A DNA stretch of 15,836 bases. Origin: Acidobacterium sp. GTDB taxonomy: Bacteria > Acidobacteriota > Terriglobia > Terriglobales > Acidobacteriaceae. Below are positions 1-6,497 of this stretch, piece by piece; position 1 is the first letter of the stretch; each line of letters opens with the position of its first letter. Position numbers and translations under genes: made by a program. Where the stretch lies: contig PMAM01000132.1 in the NCBI GenBank assembly GCA_003152595.1, positions 10,932 through 26,767 of the forward strand. The letters are read 5' to 3'. The notes under the pieces are model-generated. The model saw only the letters and a list, made by a program, of their open reading frames with translations. It was not told where the DNA came from and made no database searches.

Positions 1-30
1 CCCCTCCCGCCCTTCAAATGACCAAAATAA

Positions 31-110
31 CTTGAGCCGCTTTGCGGGCGTCTGAGCCCGCAGGCGAAATCTTGAGGCGTATTGCGGGCGTCCGAGCCCG
101 CTGCCGAAAT
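31..110. repeat. Two tandem 40-bp units, each with a GC-rich hairpin
   Basis: Positions 31-70 and 71-110 are two adjacent copies of one 40-bp unit that match at 34 of 40 positions. Each carries the perfect inverted repeat GCGGGC/GCCCGC around a six-base loop (44-61 and 84-101). Neither hairpin is followed by a T-run, so they do not look like intrinsic terminators. The units lie upstream of uppP in non-coding DNA and look like a dispersed intergenic repeat. Any regulatory role is unknown. Confidence 0.75.
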
Positions 111-190
111 CCTGAGCGAGCCGTAGGCGAGTCGAAGGACCTCGTCGAGCCAGGCACTTGACGGAGCGAGCGCCGGCGAGTCGAAGGATC
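111..190. repeat. Degenerate dispersed repeat, two copies
   Basis: The segments 114-139 and 164-188 share GAGCGAGC, a variable 2-4 base centre, and then GGCGAGTCGAAGGA. The motif is partly self-complementary. Similar TCGAAGGAC/CCTGAGCG-type elements are familiar as intergenic repeats in many soil and aquatic genomes; that comparison is from memory. The copies lie between the hairpin units and the uppP promoter region. Confidence 0.6.
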
Positions 191-220
191 CCTGAGCAGC
201 TCGGTGAAACTGTCTATCGT

Positions 221-226
221 TAGAAT
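221..226 (+). promoter_or_regulatory. Probable -10 element giving a leaderless uppP mRNA
   Basis: TAGAAT matches the sigma-70 -10 consensus at five of six positions and sits exactly six bases before the uppP ATG. Transcription would therefore begin at or next to the A of the start codon. No Shine-Dalgarno-like purine run precedes that ATG, which fits a leaderless transcript. I see no convincing -35 hexamer at 16-18 bases, so this rests on the -10 match and its spacing. Confidence 0.4.
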
Positions 227-232
227 CGGTGC

Positions 233-1084
233 ATGTCTCTTCTCAAGGTGATCGTGCTCGCCGTCATCCAGGGCCTCGCGGAGCTGCTGCCCGTCTCCAG
301 TTCCGCCCACGTGGTGGTGGCGGAAAAGCTGATGGGCATGGACCCATCGTCTCCCGCGATGACGCTGCTGCTGGTCTTGCTCCACACGGGCACCATGTTC
401 GCGGTCATCGTCTACTTCTGGAACCAGTGGAAGCAGACCTTCTTCGCCGACAGCGAGGCCTTCAAGCGCTTCGCGTGGCAGGCCGTCATCGCGACGTTCT
501 TCACCGGCGTCGTCGGCGAAGGGGTGATCAAGATTATCGAGCACACCCTGTTCCGTCACGCGCCCAAAGCCCAGATCGAAGACCTCTTCAGCCATCTGGA
601 GATCGTGGCGCCCGCACTGCTGGCGGCCGGAATCCTCATCCTGATCGCCGGGCTCAAACAAGGCCGCCGCCCCGATTCTGAAGAGTCAGACCAGATCGGC
701 TTCGGCCAGGCTGGAATCATCGGCGCCGTCCAAGGCCTCTGTCTCCCCTTCCGCGGTTTCTCGCGCTCCGGTGCGACGATCTCCGTCGGCATCCTGCAGG
801 GGATCAAAAAGGTGCGGGTCGAAGCCTTCAGCTTCGCGCTCGCCGTGATCATCACGCCGCTGGCCATCGGACGCGAGGCGCTGCGCCTGCGTCACGCCGA
901 CGCGAGCGGCTTCGCCCATGCGGCCGCGCCCAGCCTCCTGGGCATGCTGTTCTCCTTCCTGGCCGGCCTCCTGGCTCTGAAGTGGCTAAGCACGTGGCTG
1001 GAGCGCGGGCGGTGGTACATCTTCGGCATCTACTGCATCGTCGCGTCCATCGTGGTGTTCGCCCTGCACGCGAAGGGCTATTAA
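233..1084 (+). CDS. uppP: Undecaprenyl-diphosphatase (UppP/BacA family)
   Basis: This 283-residue integral membrane protein would dephosphorylate undecaprenyl diphosphate to the monophosphate, recycling the lipid carrier for peptidoglycan and other envelope polymers; family members also give bacitracin resistance. The first signature is QGLAELLPVSSSAH near residues 13-26, with the catalytic-region glutamate E17 and the serine cluster. The second is RGFSRSGATIS near residues 174-184, with the family's SRSG core. The family's usual proline-glycine before the serine is arginine-glycine here. Length and the spread of hydrophobic segments are normal for the family. The start is the ATG immediately before MSLLKVIVLAVIQG. 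It has no Shine-Dalgarno but has a -10-like TAGAAT six bases upstream. The gene stands alone behind repeat-rich DNA. Confidence 0.95.
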   Translation: MSLLKVIVLAVIQGLAELLPVSSSAHVVVAEKLMGMDPSSPAMTLLLVLLHTGTMFAVIVYFWNQWKQTFFADSEAFKRFAWQAVIATFFTGVVGEGVIKIIEHTLFRHAPKAQIEDLFSHLEIVAPALLAAGILILIAGLKQGRRPDSEESDQIGFGQAGIIGAVQGLCLPFRGFSRSGATISVGILQGIKKVRVEAFSFALAVIITPLAIGREALRLRHADASGFAHAAAPSLLGMLFSFLAGLLALKWLSTWLERGRWYIFGIYCIVASIVVFALHAKGY

Positions 1085-1120
1085 CCCCGGGCGCTGTGGA
1101 CCGATGGATGCTTTCGTCTT

Positions 1121-1144
1121 GCTGAACGCTGAACGCTGTACGCT
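1121..1144. repeat. Three tandem copies of a 7-bp unit
   Basis: The heptamer GCTGAAC occurs at 1121-1127 and 1128-1134, followed by a one-mismatch copy GCTGTAC at 1135-1141 and a partial fourth unit. It sits just upstream of the small unknown gene that follows uppP. It argues that translation starting at the upstream ATG (1104), which would read through this repeat, is unlikely. Confidence 0.6.
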
Positions 1145-1151
1145 CGTTCTT

Positions 1152-1418
1152 ATGTGGATTCGCAGGCTGCGCATTGACCGCGTCACGCCGGCCGGAGAGG
1201 CAATCCCCTGCCCCATGCCCTGGATCGACAACTTCGCCATGCGCAACTTCACCAACGACGCCATCTTCGACGACACCCTGCCCGCCGGCGACGGCGTCCT
1301 CGAGGCCGGCCTGCACGTGCCACTCGATCGCCTGCAAACCGCGATGGAGGACTGGTTCCGGCGCAAGGGCTATCTGAAACCTGAGGAGAAACTGCGCGTA
1401 CAGGAAATGGCGCGCTGA
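1152..1418 (+). CDS. Small protein of unknown function
   Basis: I do not recognise this 88-residue protein. It has no signal peptide or membrane segment. The C-terminal two thirds look like a folded small domain: an acidic NFTNDAIFDDTLPAGDG stretch followed by an amphipathic helix around QTAMEDWFRRKGYLKPEEK. The start is uncertain. The ATG at 1104 would translate a heptamer repeat. The ATG at 1152 has no Shine-Dalgarno. The ATG at 1215 (MPWIDNF) has a GGAGAGG 14 bases upstream, somewhat far, and would give 67 residues. The gene follows uppP by about 70 bases and converges on the minus-strand secreted-protein gene, with six bases between their stop codons. Confidence 0.45.
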   Translation: MWIRRLRIDRVTPAGEAIPCPMPWIDNFAMRNFTNDAIFDDTLPAGDGVLEAGLHVPLDRLQTAMEDWFRRKGYLKPEEKLRVQEMAR

Positions 1419-1424
1419 CCCGCT

Positions 1425-2393
1425 TTAGTCCGCCTGCTCGCCCGGCGCGTAGCGCAGGTAGATGTACTGCTCGAAGGGCGTGGCAACGCCGTTCGTGATC
1501 TGCTGCGCGAACGTCAGGTGCTTCGCAAACTCCATAGCGTTGTGGATCAAATCGTCATCGTCGGCATCGATCAGGTCCGCCTTGTGAACTTTGCCGTCCG
1601 CGTCCACCCTAACCCTGATAAGCAGATTGCCATAGAGCATGTCGAGTTGCACGGGTTTGAAACTGATCACCTTGTGCGCAGCAGTCCCGTTGTCCTCGGG
1701 CTCACCCATGTCCGGTTCGTTGGGCGGAATCGTGAAAAGGCCTGGAGGGAAAGACTTCACGACTTCGGCTTTGCCGGAGGCTTCCACCATTATCCGGCCT
1801 GCGTCGTAGATGCGGAAGCGGCGCGCGACCGTGTGCGTGCCGATGGGCTGCCAGTCTTCCCACGTCACCGTCTGATTGAAAATCTCCGCGAAGGCCAGGA
1901 CATGCGCGAGCGGATCGAAGCAGATCCGCATGTGAAAGGACTGGCTCGTACAACTGAACGGCGAACCCTCGATCTGCTCAAAATGAACGTCGTGCCCAGG
2001 AAGCGCGAAATACGAGACCGCGAAACCGGGCTCGCTGTAGTTCTGCAGCAGGTCGTACACCTTGACTGGCATCACTCCGTTGAAGTGCCGCCATTGCGCG
2101 GTATGGACCAGGTCTTCGATGTGCGTGTAGTGGAAGTCGCCGGCGGCAATATCGCTGCGTGTAGAGCGAAGCGGATCGCTCCATATATCCCAGGTACCTT
2201 TGGTGAGCTTGCCCGTGTGGCTATAGAGCTTCAGGTCGTAGTGGGTGTGGTGGGGAACGTCGGTAGCCAGCGCGCCGGCTTCAAGAGCGCGGGCCCTGGC
2301 GATGGCCGCCGAGAACGGTGGATTCGAGACGACCTGCGCGAACGTTGCGGGCCAACACGACAACAGAATCAGCACGAACAGCAGACACCGCAT
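1425..2393 (-). CDS. Secreted protein with a C-terminal TonB-C-like domain
   Basis: The start is the ATG opening MRCLLFVLILLSCWPATFAQ, preceded at good spacing by GGGGAGGAAG; a longer reading frame from 2459 lacks these features. The protein has 322 residues. The N-terminus is a classical signal peptide with probable cleavage after ATFA (residues 16-19). The middle is beta-rich and rich in aromatic and histidine residues, and I do not recognise it. Residues from about 255 (LLIRVRVDADGKVHKADLID, then a helix and LTFAQQITNGVATPFEQYIYLRY) follow the pattern of a TonB C-terminal domain, in which a strand with a DGKV turn is followed by a helix and a final strand. It lacks the TonB membrane anchor and proline-rich spacer, so it is probably not an energy transducer. 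It is divergent from the SafE-like operon. Confidence 0.8.
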   Translation of the reverse strand: MRCLLFVLILLSCWPATFAQVVSNPPFSAAIARARALEAGALATDVPHHTHYDLKLYSHTGKLTKGTWDIWSDPLRSTRSDIAAGDFHYTHIEDLVHTAQWRHFNGVMPVKVYDLLQNYSEPGFAVSYFALPGHDVHFEQIEGSPFSCTSQSFHMRICFDPLAHVLAFAEIFNQTVTWEDWQPIGTHTVARRFRIYDAGRIMVEASGKAEVVKSFPPGLFTIPPNEPDMGEPEDNGTAAHKVISFKPVQLDMLYGNLLIRVRVDADGKVHKADLIDADDDDLIHNAMEFAKHLTFAQQITNGVATPFEQYIYLRYAPGEQAD

Positions 2394-2423
2394 TGCGACG
2401 TCTTCCTCCCCAGGAAACGCGCC

Positions 2424-2432
2424 ATCATAACA
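2424..2432 (-). promoter_or_regulatory. Extended -10 promoter for the secreted TonB-C-like gene
   Basis: On the minus strand this reads TGTTATGAT: a TGn extension directly in front of TATGAT, which matches the -10 consensus at five of six positions. The start point would lie near 2417. That gives a leader of about 24 bases containing the GGGGAGGAAG ribosome binding site in front of the ATG at 2393. No good -35 is visible, which is usual for extended -10 promoters. Confidence 0.45.
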
Positions 2433-2485
2433 GACGCCTGAGAGCCCCAAAGGCCCCACAGCAGTGGGTGTTGCGATTCTTCGTG

Positions 2486-3220
2486 ATGGTGGTCACTGTC
2501 CGCTCATCCGCGACGGGAGTAGCATCCGCCGCAGTGGCGGTCCCCTTCATTTCGACGAACACGGCTGAGGCTCTGATGCTGGGGCTGGCGACCGGTCCCG
2601 TGTGCATAGCCTCCTGCGGACCAGTAGTGCTGCCATGGATGCTGGTGCAGCCGCAGGGCGTTCGCGTGCACGCGCGGCAGATGACGCTGTTCCTCGGCGC
2701 GCGCCTGGTTGGGTATCTGCTGTTTGCGTCGCTCATCTGGATGGCGGGGGCTGCAATCGCCCGCACCTGGGGTGAACAAACCTGGATGGTTGGCGCGGTG
2801 CAGGTGCTGCTGGCGGGTGGACTGCTGATCTACGCGGCGGGCTGGCCGCACGCGCACTGTGCCATGGCCCAATCGGAACCACCGGGGCTGGTCCAGATCG
2901 GCGCGGCGCCGGCCGAGCCTCCGCGGCCGCGGCCCACCGGCGCCGTGGCGCTCGGATTCCTGACCGGAATCAACCTCTGTCCGCCCTTTCTCGTCGCCGG
3001 TGTCCGCGTTGCTCAGTTGCCATCGCTGGCGAATGCCCTGGCCTTCTTTGCGCTCTTCTTCCTCGGGACCGCGGTGTGGTTCATGCCCCTCCTGTCCCTA
3101 AGCGTGGTGCGACGCACGCCATCCTTCCTGACCGTGGCACGCATGGCGGCCGTGCTGCTGGCTTGCTGGTACGGCTTCAGCGGAGCCTCGCTCCTGATCG
3201 AAAAGGCCATTTATGGCTAG
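2486..3220 (+). CDS. SafE/CcdA-like integral membrane protein
   Basis: This 244-residue polytopic protein has about six membrane helices. LMLGLATGPVCIASCGPVVLP opens the first conserved helix, and ALGFLTGINLCPPFLVAG opens the fourth. That is the two-part architecture of TauE/SafE-annotated proteins in the DsbD/CcdA superfamily. In this numbering C44 (SCGPVVLP) and C165 (LCPP) sit where CcdA and DsbD carry their redox cysteine pair; C40 and C125 are additional. A thiol or electron carrier role is therefore as likely as sulfite export. A histidine- and proline-rich loop (120-150) separates the halves. The start is uncertain: ATG 2486 is used here, while GTG 2534 or ATG 2576 (GAGG five bases upstream) would give shorter proteins. 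The last eight bases overlap the next gene, implying coupled translation. Confidence 0.8.
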   Translation: MVVTVRSSATGVASAAVAVPFISTNTAEALMLGLATGPVCIASCGPVVLPWMLVQPQGVRVHARQMTLFLGARLVGYLLFASLIWMAGAAIARTWGEQTWMVGAVQVLLAGGLLIYAAGWPHAHCAMAQSEPPGLVQIGAAPAEPPRPRPTGAVALGFLTGINLCPPFLVAGVRVAQLPSLANALAFFALFFLGTAVWFMPLLSLSVVRRTPSFLTVARMAAVLLACWYGFSGASLLIEKAIYG

Positions 3221-4391
3221 CGCCGCGATTTTGCATCCGAAGCGGCGCCCTCCGCCATTCCGAACCGTGGGGCGCTCGGTTCTACTTACCCTGCCCATCG
3301 CGCTGTGGGCTTTGCTGATGTTTACGCCCACACTGCGCTCGCCCGGGCTCAACCATCACATCGGTGCCGCCGCCGCGGTTCTCTTCATGACCCTGCTGTT
3401 TTTCCTGATGATGCGAACCGGAAAGACGTTTCGCTGGCGACGCTACTTCTTCGTCGCGCTCGGATTCCTGTTCCCGGTGGGATTCATCGCGAGCCTCATC
3501 CACCTGCGCGGCAGCATGAGCATTTCGCTCGAACACATGTTGGGCGGCGATACGCCGTTTTGTCACATGGTCATCCCGATGATCCTCATCCCGGCGGCTC
3601 TCACGCGGACCGTCATCTTTCCGGGATCGATTCTGCCCACCGCAACGAATCCGCATTCGGTTGCAGTCATGATCGGGCTATGGCTGGCGCTTACTCTGGT
3701 TTTGGGCAAGGCGTGGTGCAGCTATGCCTGCTTCTTCGGCGGTATCGAAGAGGGTTTTGCCGCGCTGCCCAAACACATCAGGATCCGCAAGATCGATCCA
3801 CGTCTGCGGCTGGTGCCCTGGGCGCTGCTCATTGCGGTCGCGGTGCTGTCCGCCGCGTTGTTTGAGCCCGTTTACTGCATGTGGCTGTGCCCCTTCAAGG
3901 CGGTGACCGAGTTCCCGGCGGTGACGGGCGTGAAGACCGCCATCCAGATGGGGATCTTCGTCGCGCTCTTTGTTGGTCTCGTCGTCGTGCTGCCCTTCCT
4001 CACAAAGAAACGGACTCAGTGCGGGTTCTTCTGCCCCTTCGGCGCTTTCCAGTCGCTGTTCAACAAGATCAACCTGTTCGAAATTCGCTTCGACCGGACG
4101 AAGTGCGTGGACTGCACGCTGTGCCAAACCGCCTGCCCGACCATGGCGCTGTCCGCGGAGTCGATCCGCGAAGGCAAAACGCTGCTGAACTGCATGAAGT
4201 GCGGAGCCTGTGTGGACAGCTGCAAAAAGCATGCGGCGGTGTGGCATCTGAAGGGGACGCCTGTCGCGGTGAAGCCGGAGCGGGCGCGGCTCCTGTTCCT
4301 GTATGGAGCGTGGGCGCTGGCAACAATGCTGGGCGGCAGCATCATCGCCAACTCGCTGGCGACGATCCTCGGCTTTCTACCGATCCGATAA
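3213..4391 (+). CDS. NapH/NosR/CcoG-type membrane polyferredoxin
   Basis: This 392-residue protein probably passes electrons between membrane donors and periplasmic or membrane partners. About eight hydrophobic segments are visible, including roughly 19-38, 49-67, 78-97, 150-168, 200-218, 242-266 and 359-388. Three CX3C motifs follow in order: C169/C173 (CSYACFFGG), C222/C226 (CMWLCPF) and C270/C274 (CGFFCPFGAFQS), the last being typical of NapH and NosR. A ferredoxin domain follows with two complete 4Fe-4S sets, C298-C301-C304-C308 and C327-C330-C333-C337. The first CX3C ends in CFFGG rather than the usual CPFG. The ATG lies inside the end of the SafE-like gene with AAAAGG upstream, so the two are co-translated. 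No nitrate, nitrous oxide or cbb3 oxidase genes are present, so the exact role is open. Confidence 0.88.
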   Translation: MASAAILHPKRRPPPFRTVGRSVLLTLPIALWALLMFTPTLRSPGLNHHIGAAAAVLFMTLLFFLMMRTGKTFRWRRYFFVALGFLFPVGFIASLIHLRGSMSISLEHMLGGDTPFCHMVIPMILIPAALTRTVIFPGSILPTATNPHSVAVMIGLWLALTLVLGKAWCSYACFFGGIEEGFAALPKHIRIRKIDPRLRLVPWALLIAVAVLSAALFEPVYCMWLCPFKAVTEFPAVTGVKTAIQMGIFVALFVGLVVVLPFLTKKRTQCGFFCPFGAFQSLFNKINLFEIRFDRTKCVDCTLCQTACPTMALSAESIREGKTLLNCMKCGACVDSCKKHAAVWHLKGTPVAVKPERARLLFLYGAWALATMLGGSIIANSLATILGFLPIR

Positions 4392-4397
4392 AGGAGG
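4390..4397 (+). promoter_or_regulatory. Strong ribosome binding site that decides a GTG start
   Basis: AAAGGAGG overlaps the TAA stop of the polyferredoxin gene and lies five bases before GTG 4403. It fixes that GTG as the start of the third operon gene, although the frame is open far upstream inside the preceding gene. Confidence 0.8.
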
Positions 4398-4402
4398 GTG
4401 CT

Positions 4403-4915
4403 GTGCACAAGCGGTTGCTTGCGGTTCTTGCTTATGTGGGCGCGGCCCTCTCGCTGATAGTCGCGGCTTGCACCCCCTTTGTGCTGATGGGAGCCTTCTC
4501 CGAGGCGGTAGCGCGGACGGGTGTGCACGTCGATGCGGTCTACTCCGGGGGCACGATTGCACGCACCGTGATGCGCGACGGGTACCAGATCGATGTGTAC
4601 CGCCCAGTGCAGCCCCACGCACTGCAAAATGTAGACCCATTTGTGCAGATTGCCTTCCGGCCCGCGGCTTCCCTCCCTCGGCGTTTCAACACAGAGCTTG
4701 ACCTGGACGGCGACGGGCGGCCCGATGTGCGGGTTAGCCTGGTCATGCCCAGGAATCCCCGTGCGCGCCCCAGCGGCGAGGTGGTCGCGCTCAGCGAAGC
4801 GTATCGGTCGTTCCGGATGCCGGAGAGCGAGGTCGGGTTCTCCGAACTGATAGCGCAGAGCAACGGCGCGGTCCTGGTGCGCATCCCCGTGAACCAGCCG
4901 TCGGCTGGACGGTGA
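4403..4915 (+). CDS. Membrane-anchored extracytoplasmic protein, unknown function
   Basis: I do not recognise this 170-residue protein. The GTG start is set by AAAGGAGG overlapping the previous stop codon. Residues 1-32 start with MHKRLL and continue as a long hydrophobic stretch. This is either one membrane anchor or a lipoprotein signal, because VAAC at 20-23 fits a lipobox; the hydrophobic TPFVLMG after the cysteine favours a plain anchor. The rest, about 135 residues, should lie outside the membrane and looks beta-rich. Residues 100-108 read DLDGDGRPD, a calcium-loop-like motif (DxDxDGxxxD type) as in EF-hand or FG-GAP repeats. It is the last gene of the SafE-like/polyferredoxin operon and could be an accessory, in the way FixH accompanies FixG, but sequence similarity to FixH is not evident. 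Confidence 0.75.
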   Translation: MHKRLLAVLAYVGAALSLIVAACTPFVLMGAFSEAVARTGVHVDAVYSGGTIARTVMRDGYQIDVYRPVQPHALQNVDPFVQIAFRPAASLPRRFNTELDLDGDGRPDVRVSLVMPRNPRARPSGEVVALSEAYRSFRMPESEVGFSELIAQSNGAVLVRIPVNQPSAGR

Positions 4916-4930
4916 TCCGCGGAAGCGGAT
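4915..4930 (+). terminator. Small stable hairpin at the operon end
   Basis: ATCCGC-GGAA-GCGGAT forms a six-pair stem closed by a GNRA-type tetraloop and begins on the last base of the operon's final stop codon. No T-run follows, so it is either a weak Rho-independent site or an RNA 3'-end stabiliser. A second short inverted repeat, AGCGT/ACGCT, lies at 4963-4977. Confidence 0.3.
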
Positions 4931-4980
4931 GCAGGAGGTCCCCGCCAATCCGATGCGCGGGTAGCGTCGACTACGCTGAC

Positions 4981-5187
4981 TCAGACGTGCTGCAGCGATT
5001 CTTCTGCGGCGATGACGGAGGCCGATGCGGGAAGGGCTTCGAGATCGCAGGCGTTGTAGATCTTCTCCACTACGGGAAAACCTGGGAACTGGACGAGGTA
5101 GACATCGCGCAGCGGGAGTTTGAGGAAGACCCGGCCGATGGCTCCACTGTGCAGAATGCGCACTTGCTGCCCTGCTGTGTAGACCAT
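4981..5187 (-). CDS. Small conserved-looking protein, unknown function
   Basis: The 68-residue product begins MVYTAGQQVRILHSGAIGRV and alternates short strands with glycines: GQQVRILHSGAIGRVFL, then DVYLVQFPGFPVVEKIY, then a DLEAL tail. This pattern resembles a small SH3/KOW-like barrel, but I cannot name a family. The coding pattern is better than that of the overlapping plus-strand frame at 4912-5235. The start is uncertain. ATG 5187 falls directly before the ordered part but has no Shine-Dalgarno. A GTG at 5244 would add 19 residues of low-complexity look and also lacks one. It converges on the SafE-like operon. Confidence 0.55.
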   Translation of the reverse strand: MVYTAGQQVRILHSGAIGRVFLKLPLRDVYLVQFPGFPVVEKIYNACDLEALPASASVIAAEESLQHV

Positions 5188-5319
5188 ACCGTTGGGAAGG
5201 CTAGGCCCGCGGAGAGACAAGTCGGAATCCCCTGAGAGTGTCACGGGAGGACACTTTGGGAATCTTGCGAAATGGTTACCGCCCGGGGTAGCCGGAGGCG
5301 GCTTGCGGACCGAAAGACC

Positions 5320-5347
5320 CCGTGTCCCCCTGTGAGAAAGGACACGG
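5320..5347 (-). terminator. Candidate terminator after the secreted duplicated protein
   Basis: CCGTGTCC and GGACACGG form a perfect eight-pair stem with a 12-base loop, starting about 20 bases past the stop codon of the minus-strand gene at 5368-6192. On that strand the stem is followed by GGTCTTTCGG, a poor T-tract, so termination may be partial. Confidence 0.4.
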
Positions 5348-5367
5348 AGTATCCGGTGCTCTGCTTC

Positions 5368-6192
5368 TCAGTGCTGGCCGTAGATTTCCGGCGCGGCGGT
5401 CGCCCAGGCGGGATCGATGTAGCTCTCCTTCGCGTTCACCACGAACAGATTGCTCTGGCTGGACTCAATGCACCTCGCCAGTTCCTCGATGCGCTTCACG
5501 CCATCCGCCCCCTGCGCAGCCATGAATGCATCGTCGTCGGTCATGCCCTTGTCCAGTTCCGCCAGCGACCGCATGGGGTTGATCACCGTGTACTCACCGC
5601 CGTTGTTCTCGCCAAACATGCTCTTAAAGACCGCCCAGTGATGATCGGCCATGCCGGCGTGACCATCGACATAGATCTTCACCAGATCGGCCCATTCCTT
5701 CTCGTGGCCAGGCTTGATGTAGAACAAGGTCAGCTGCCAGTAGCGCTGGTGCGGCACGTCCACGTGATCGTGCAGGCTCATCTCAGGCTGATACACAAAG
5801 GTGTTCGCGTCATACCGGGTCAGCAGTTCGCCGTCCGCAAGACTCGCGGCGTCGAGTCCCGCCGCCAACTTCGCATTGGCATTCTGCGTCTCCTGGTCTT
5901 TGCCGTAGGCCTCGAACGAGTCATAGCCGAACATGAACAGAGCCCGGGTCGGACCCGACATCGAGTCCATCGCAATGTAGTGCGTCGGCCAGTTGGCTTC
6001 GGTGCTGGCCTTGATGAAGTTGCTTTCGGACTTTACGTGAATATCGCCAGCCTTGCCGGGCTTGAGGTATTCACGCTGAATGACGAGAACCTTCGGCGGC
6101 GGCGGCGGCGTAGTGCCCTGGGCGGCCGCGGCGATTGCGCAGCCAACGAAGATGCTGGAGAGTGTGAGTGCAACGGCAGTGCGAGATTTCAT
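5368..6192 (-). CDS. Secreted protein with two ferredoxin-like-fold halves
   Basis: This 274-residue protein begins with a signal peptide (MKSRTAVALTLSSIFVGCAI, then AAAAQ, probable cleavage near residue 24) and a proline-rich linker. AGGGAGGG precedes the ATG at good spacing. The mature part shows an internal duplication. Residues 35-60 (VLVIQREYLKPGKAGDIHV...) and 152-176 (QLTLFYIKPGHEKEWADLV...) share a strand, then YxKPG, then an acidic helix. Each half continues with a strand-rich segment carrying bulky hydrophobics and ends in a helix near FEAYGKD (93-99) and LAELDKG (210-216). This is the layout of tandem dimeric alpha/beta-barrel domains. No catalytic residues stand out. It is a secreted or periplasmic protein of unknown function and appears to be transcribed alone. 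Confidence 0.82.
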   Translation of the reverse strand: MKSRTAVALTLSSIFVGCAIAAAAQGTTPPPPPKVLVIQREYLKPGKAGDIHVKSESNFIKASTEANWPTHYIAMDSMSGPTRALFMFGYDSFEAYGKDQETQNANAKLAAGLDAASLADGELLTRYDANTFVYQPEMSLHDHVDVPHQRYWQLTLFYIKPGHEKEWADLVKIYVDGHAGMADHHWAVFKSMFGENNGGEYTVINPMRSLAELDKGMTDDDAFMAAQGADGVKRIEELARCIESSQSNLFVVNAKESYIDPAWATAAPEIYGQH

Positions 6193-6497
6193 GGGTTATT
6201 GCCCTCCCTGGGGCTTCTGTTTCTCCGCGGGCCGATTGCGTGCAGTGAGTCTGCCGCGATATGGCAACGATGCGGGGCGGAGACGTGGGGTGAGTCAGAG
6301 CGTCGCGCGAGACTGGGGCCCGACGCTGCTTACTGTGAGGGGCGGGGGAACGTCGATCGTGCTTCCGCTGAAGCGGAGCAGAAAGGACTGCACACTGGAG
6401 AGGCTTCCGGGAAAGCAGATGTATGGTTCCGCGTGCGCGCGCGCTTGTCAAGCTACCTGCGGCGCTATTGGCTGCTTCGCTAAGTGAGCCGGGGCGC
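6193..6497. other. 305-bp intergenic region
   Basis: No convincing gene lies here; long open frames crossing it on both strands are compositionally random. It should hold the promoter of the secreted duplicated protein and the 3' end of the STAS operon. On the minus strand TTGACA (6451-6446) is a perfect -35 hexamer, but the best partner at 17 bases is the poor AACCAT (6428-6423). The spacer is an alternating CG stretch (about 6431-6444). A small TCCGC-TGAA-GCGGA hairpin lies at 6364-6377. No intrinsic terminator is evident for the STAS gene. Confidence 0.5.

Noticed and set aside
31..110. Possible CRISPR repeats
   Set aside because: The two units are directly adjacent with no spacers, differ at six positions and have no cas genes nearby.
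1518..2441. 307-residue plus-strand open frame
   Set aside because: It is antisense to the secreted TonB-C-like gene, which has a clear signal peptide and ribosome site. The plus-strand product has no domain.
3881..4402. Upstream extension of the third redox-operon gene
   Set aside because: The frame is open through the polyferredoxin gene, but the strong AAAGGAGG at 4390-4397 and the anchor sequence place the true start at GTG 4403.
5272..6483. 403-residue plus-strand open frame
   Set aside because: It lies opposite the secreted duplicated protein, which has a signal peptide, a ribosome site and coherent domains. The plus-strand translation is arginine-, histidine- and valine-rich with no recognisable domain.
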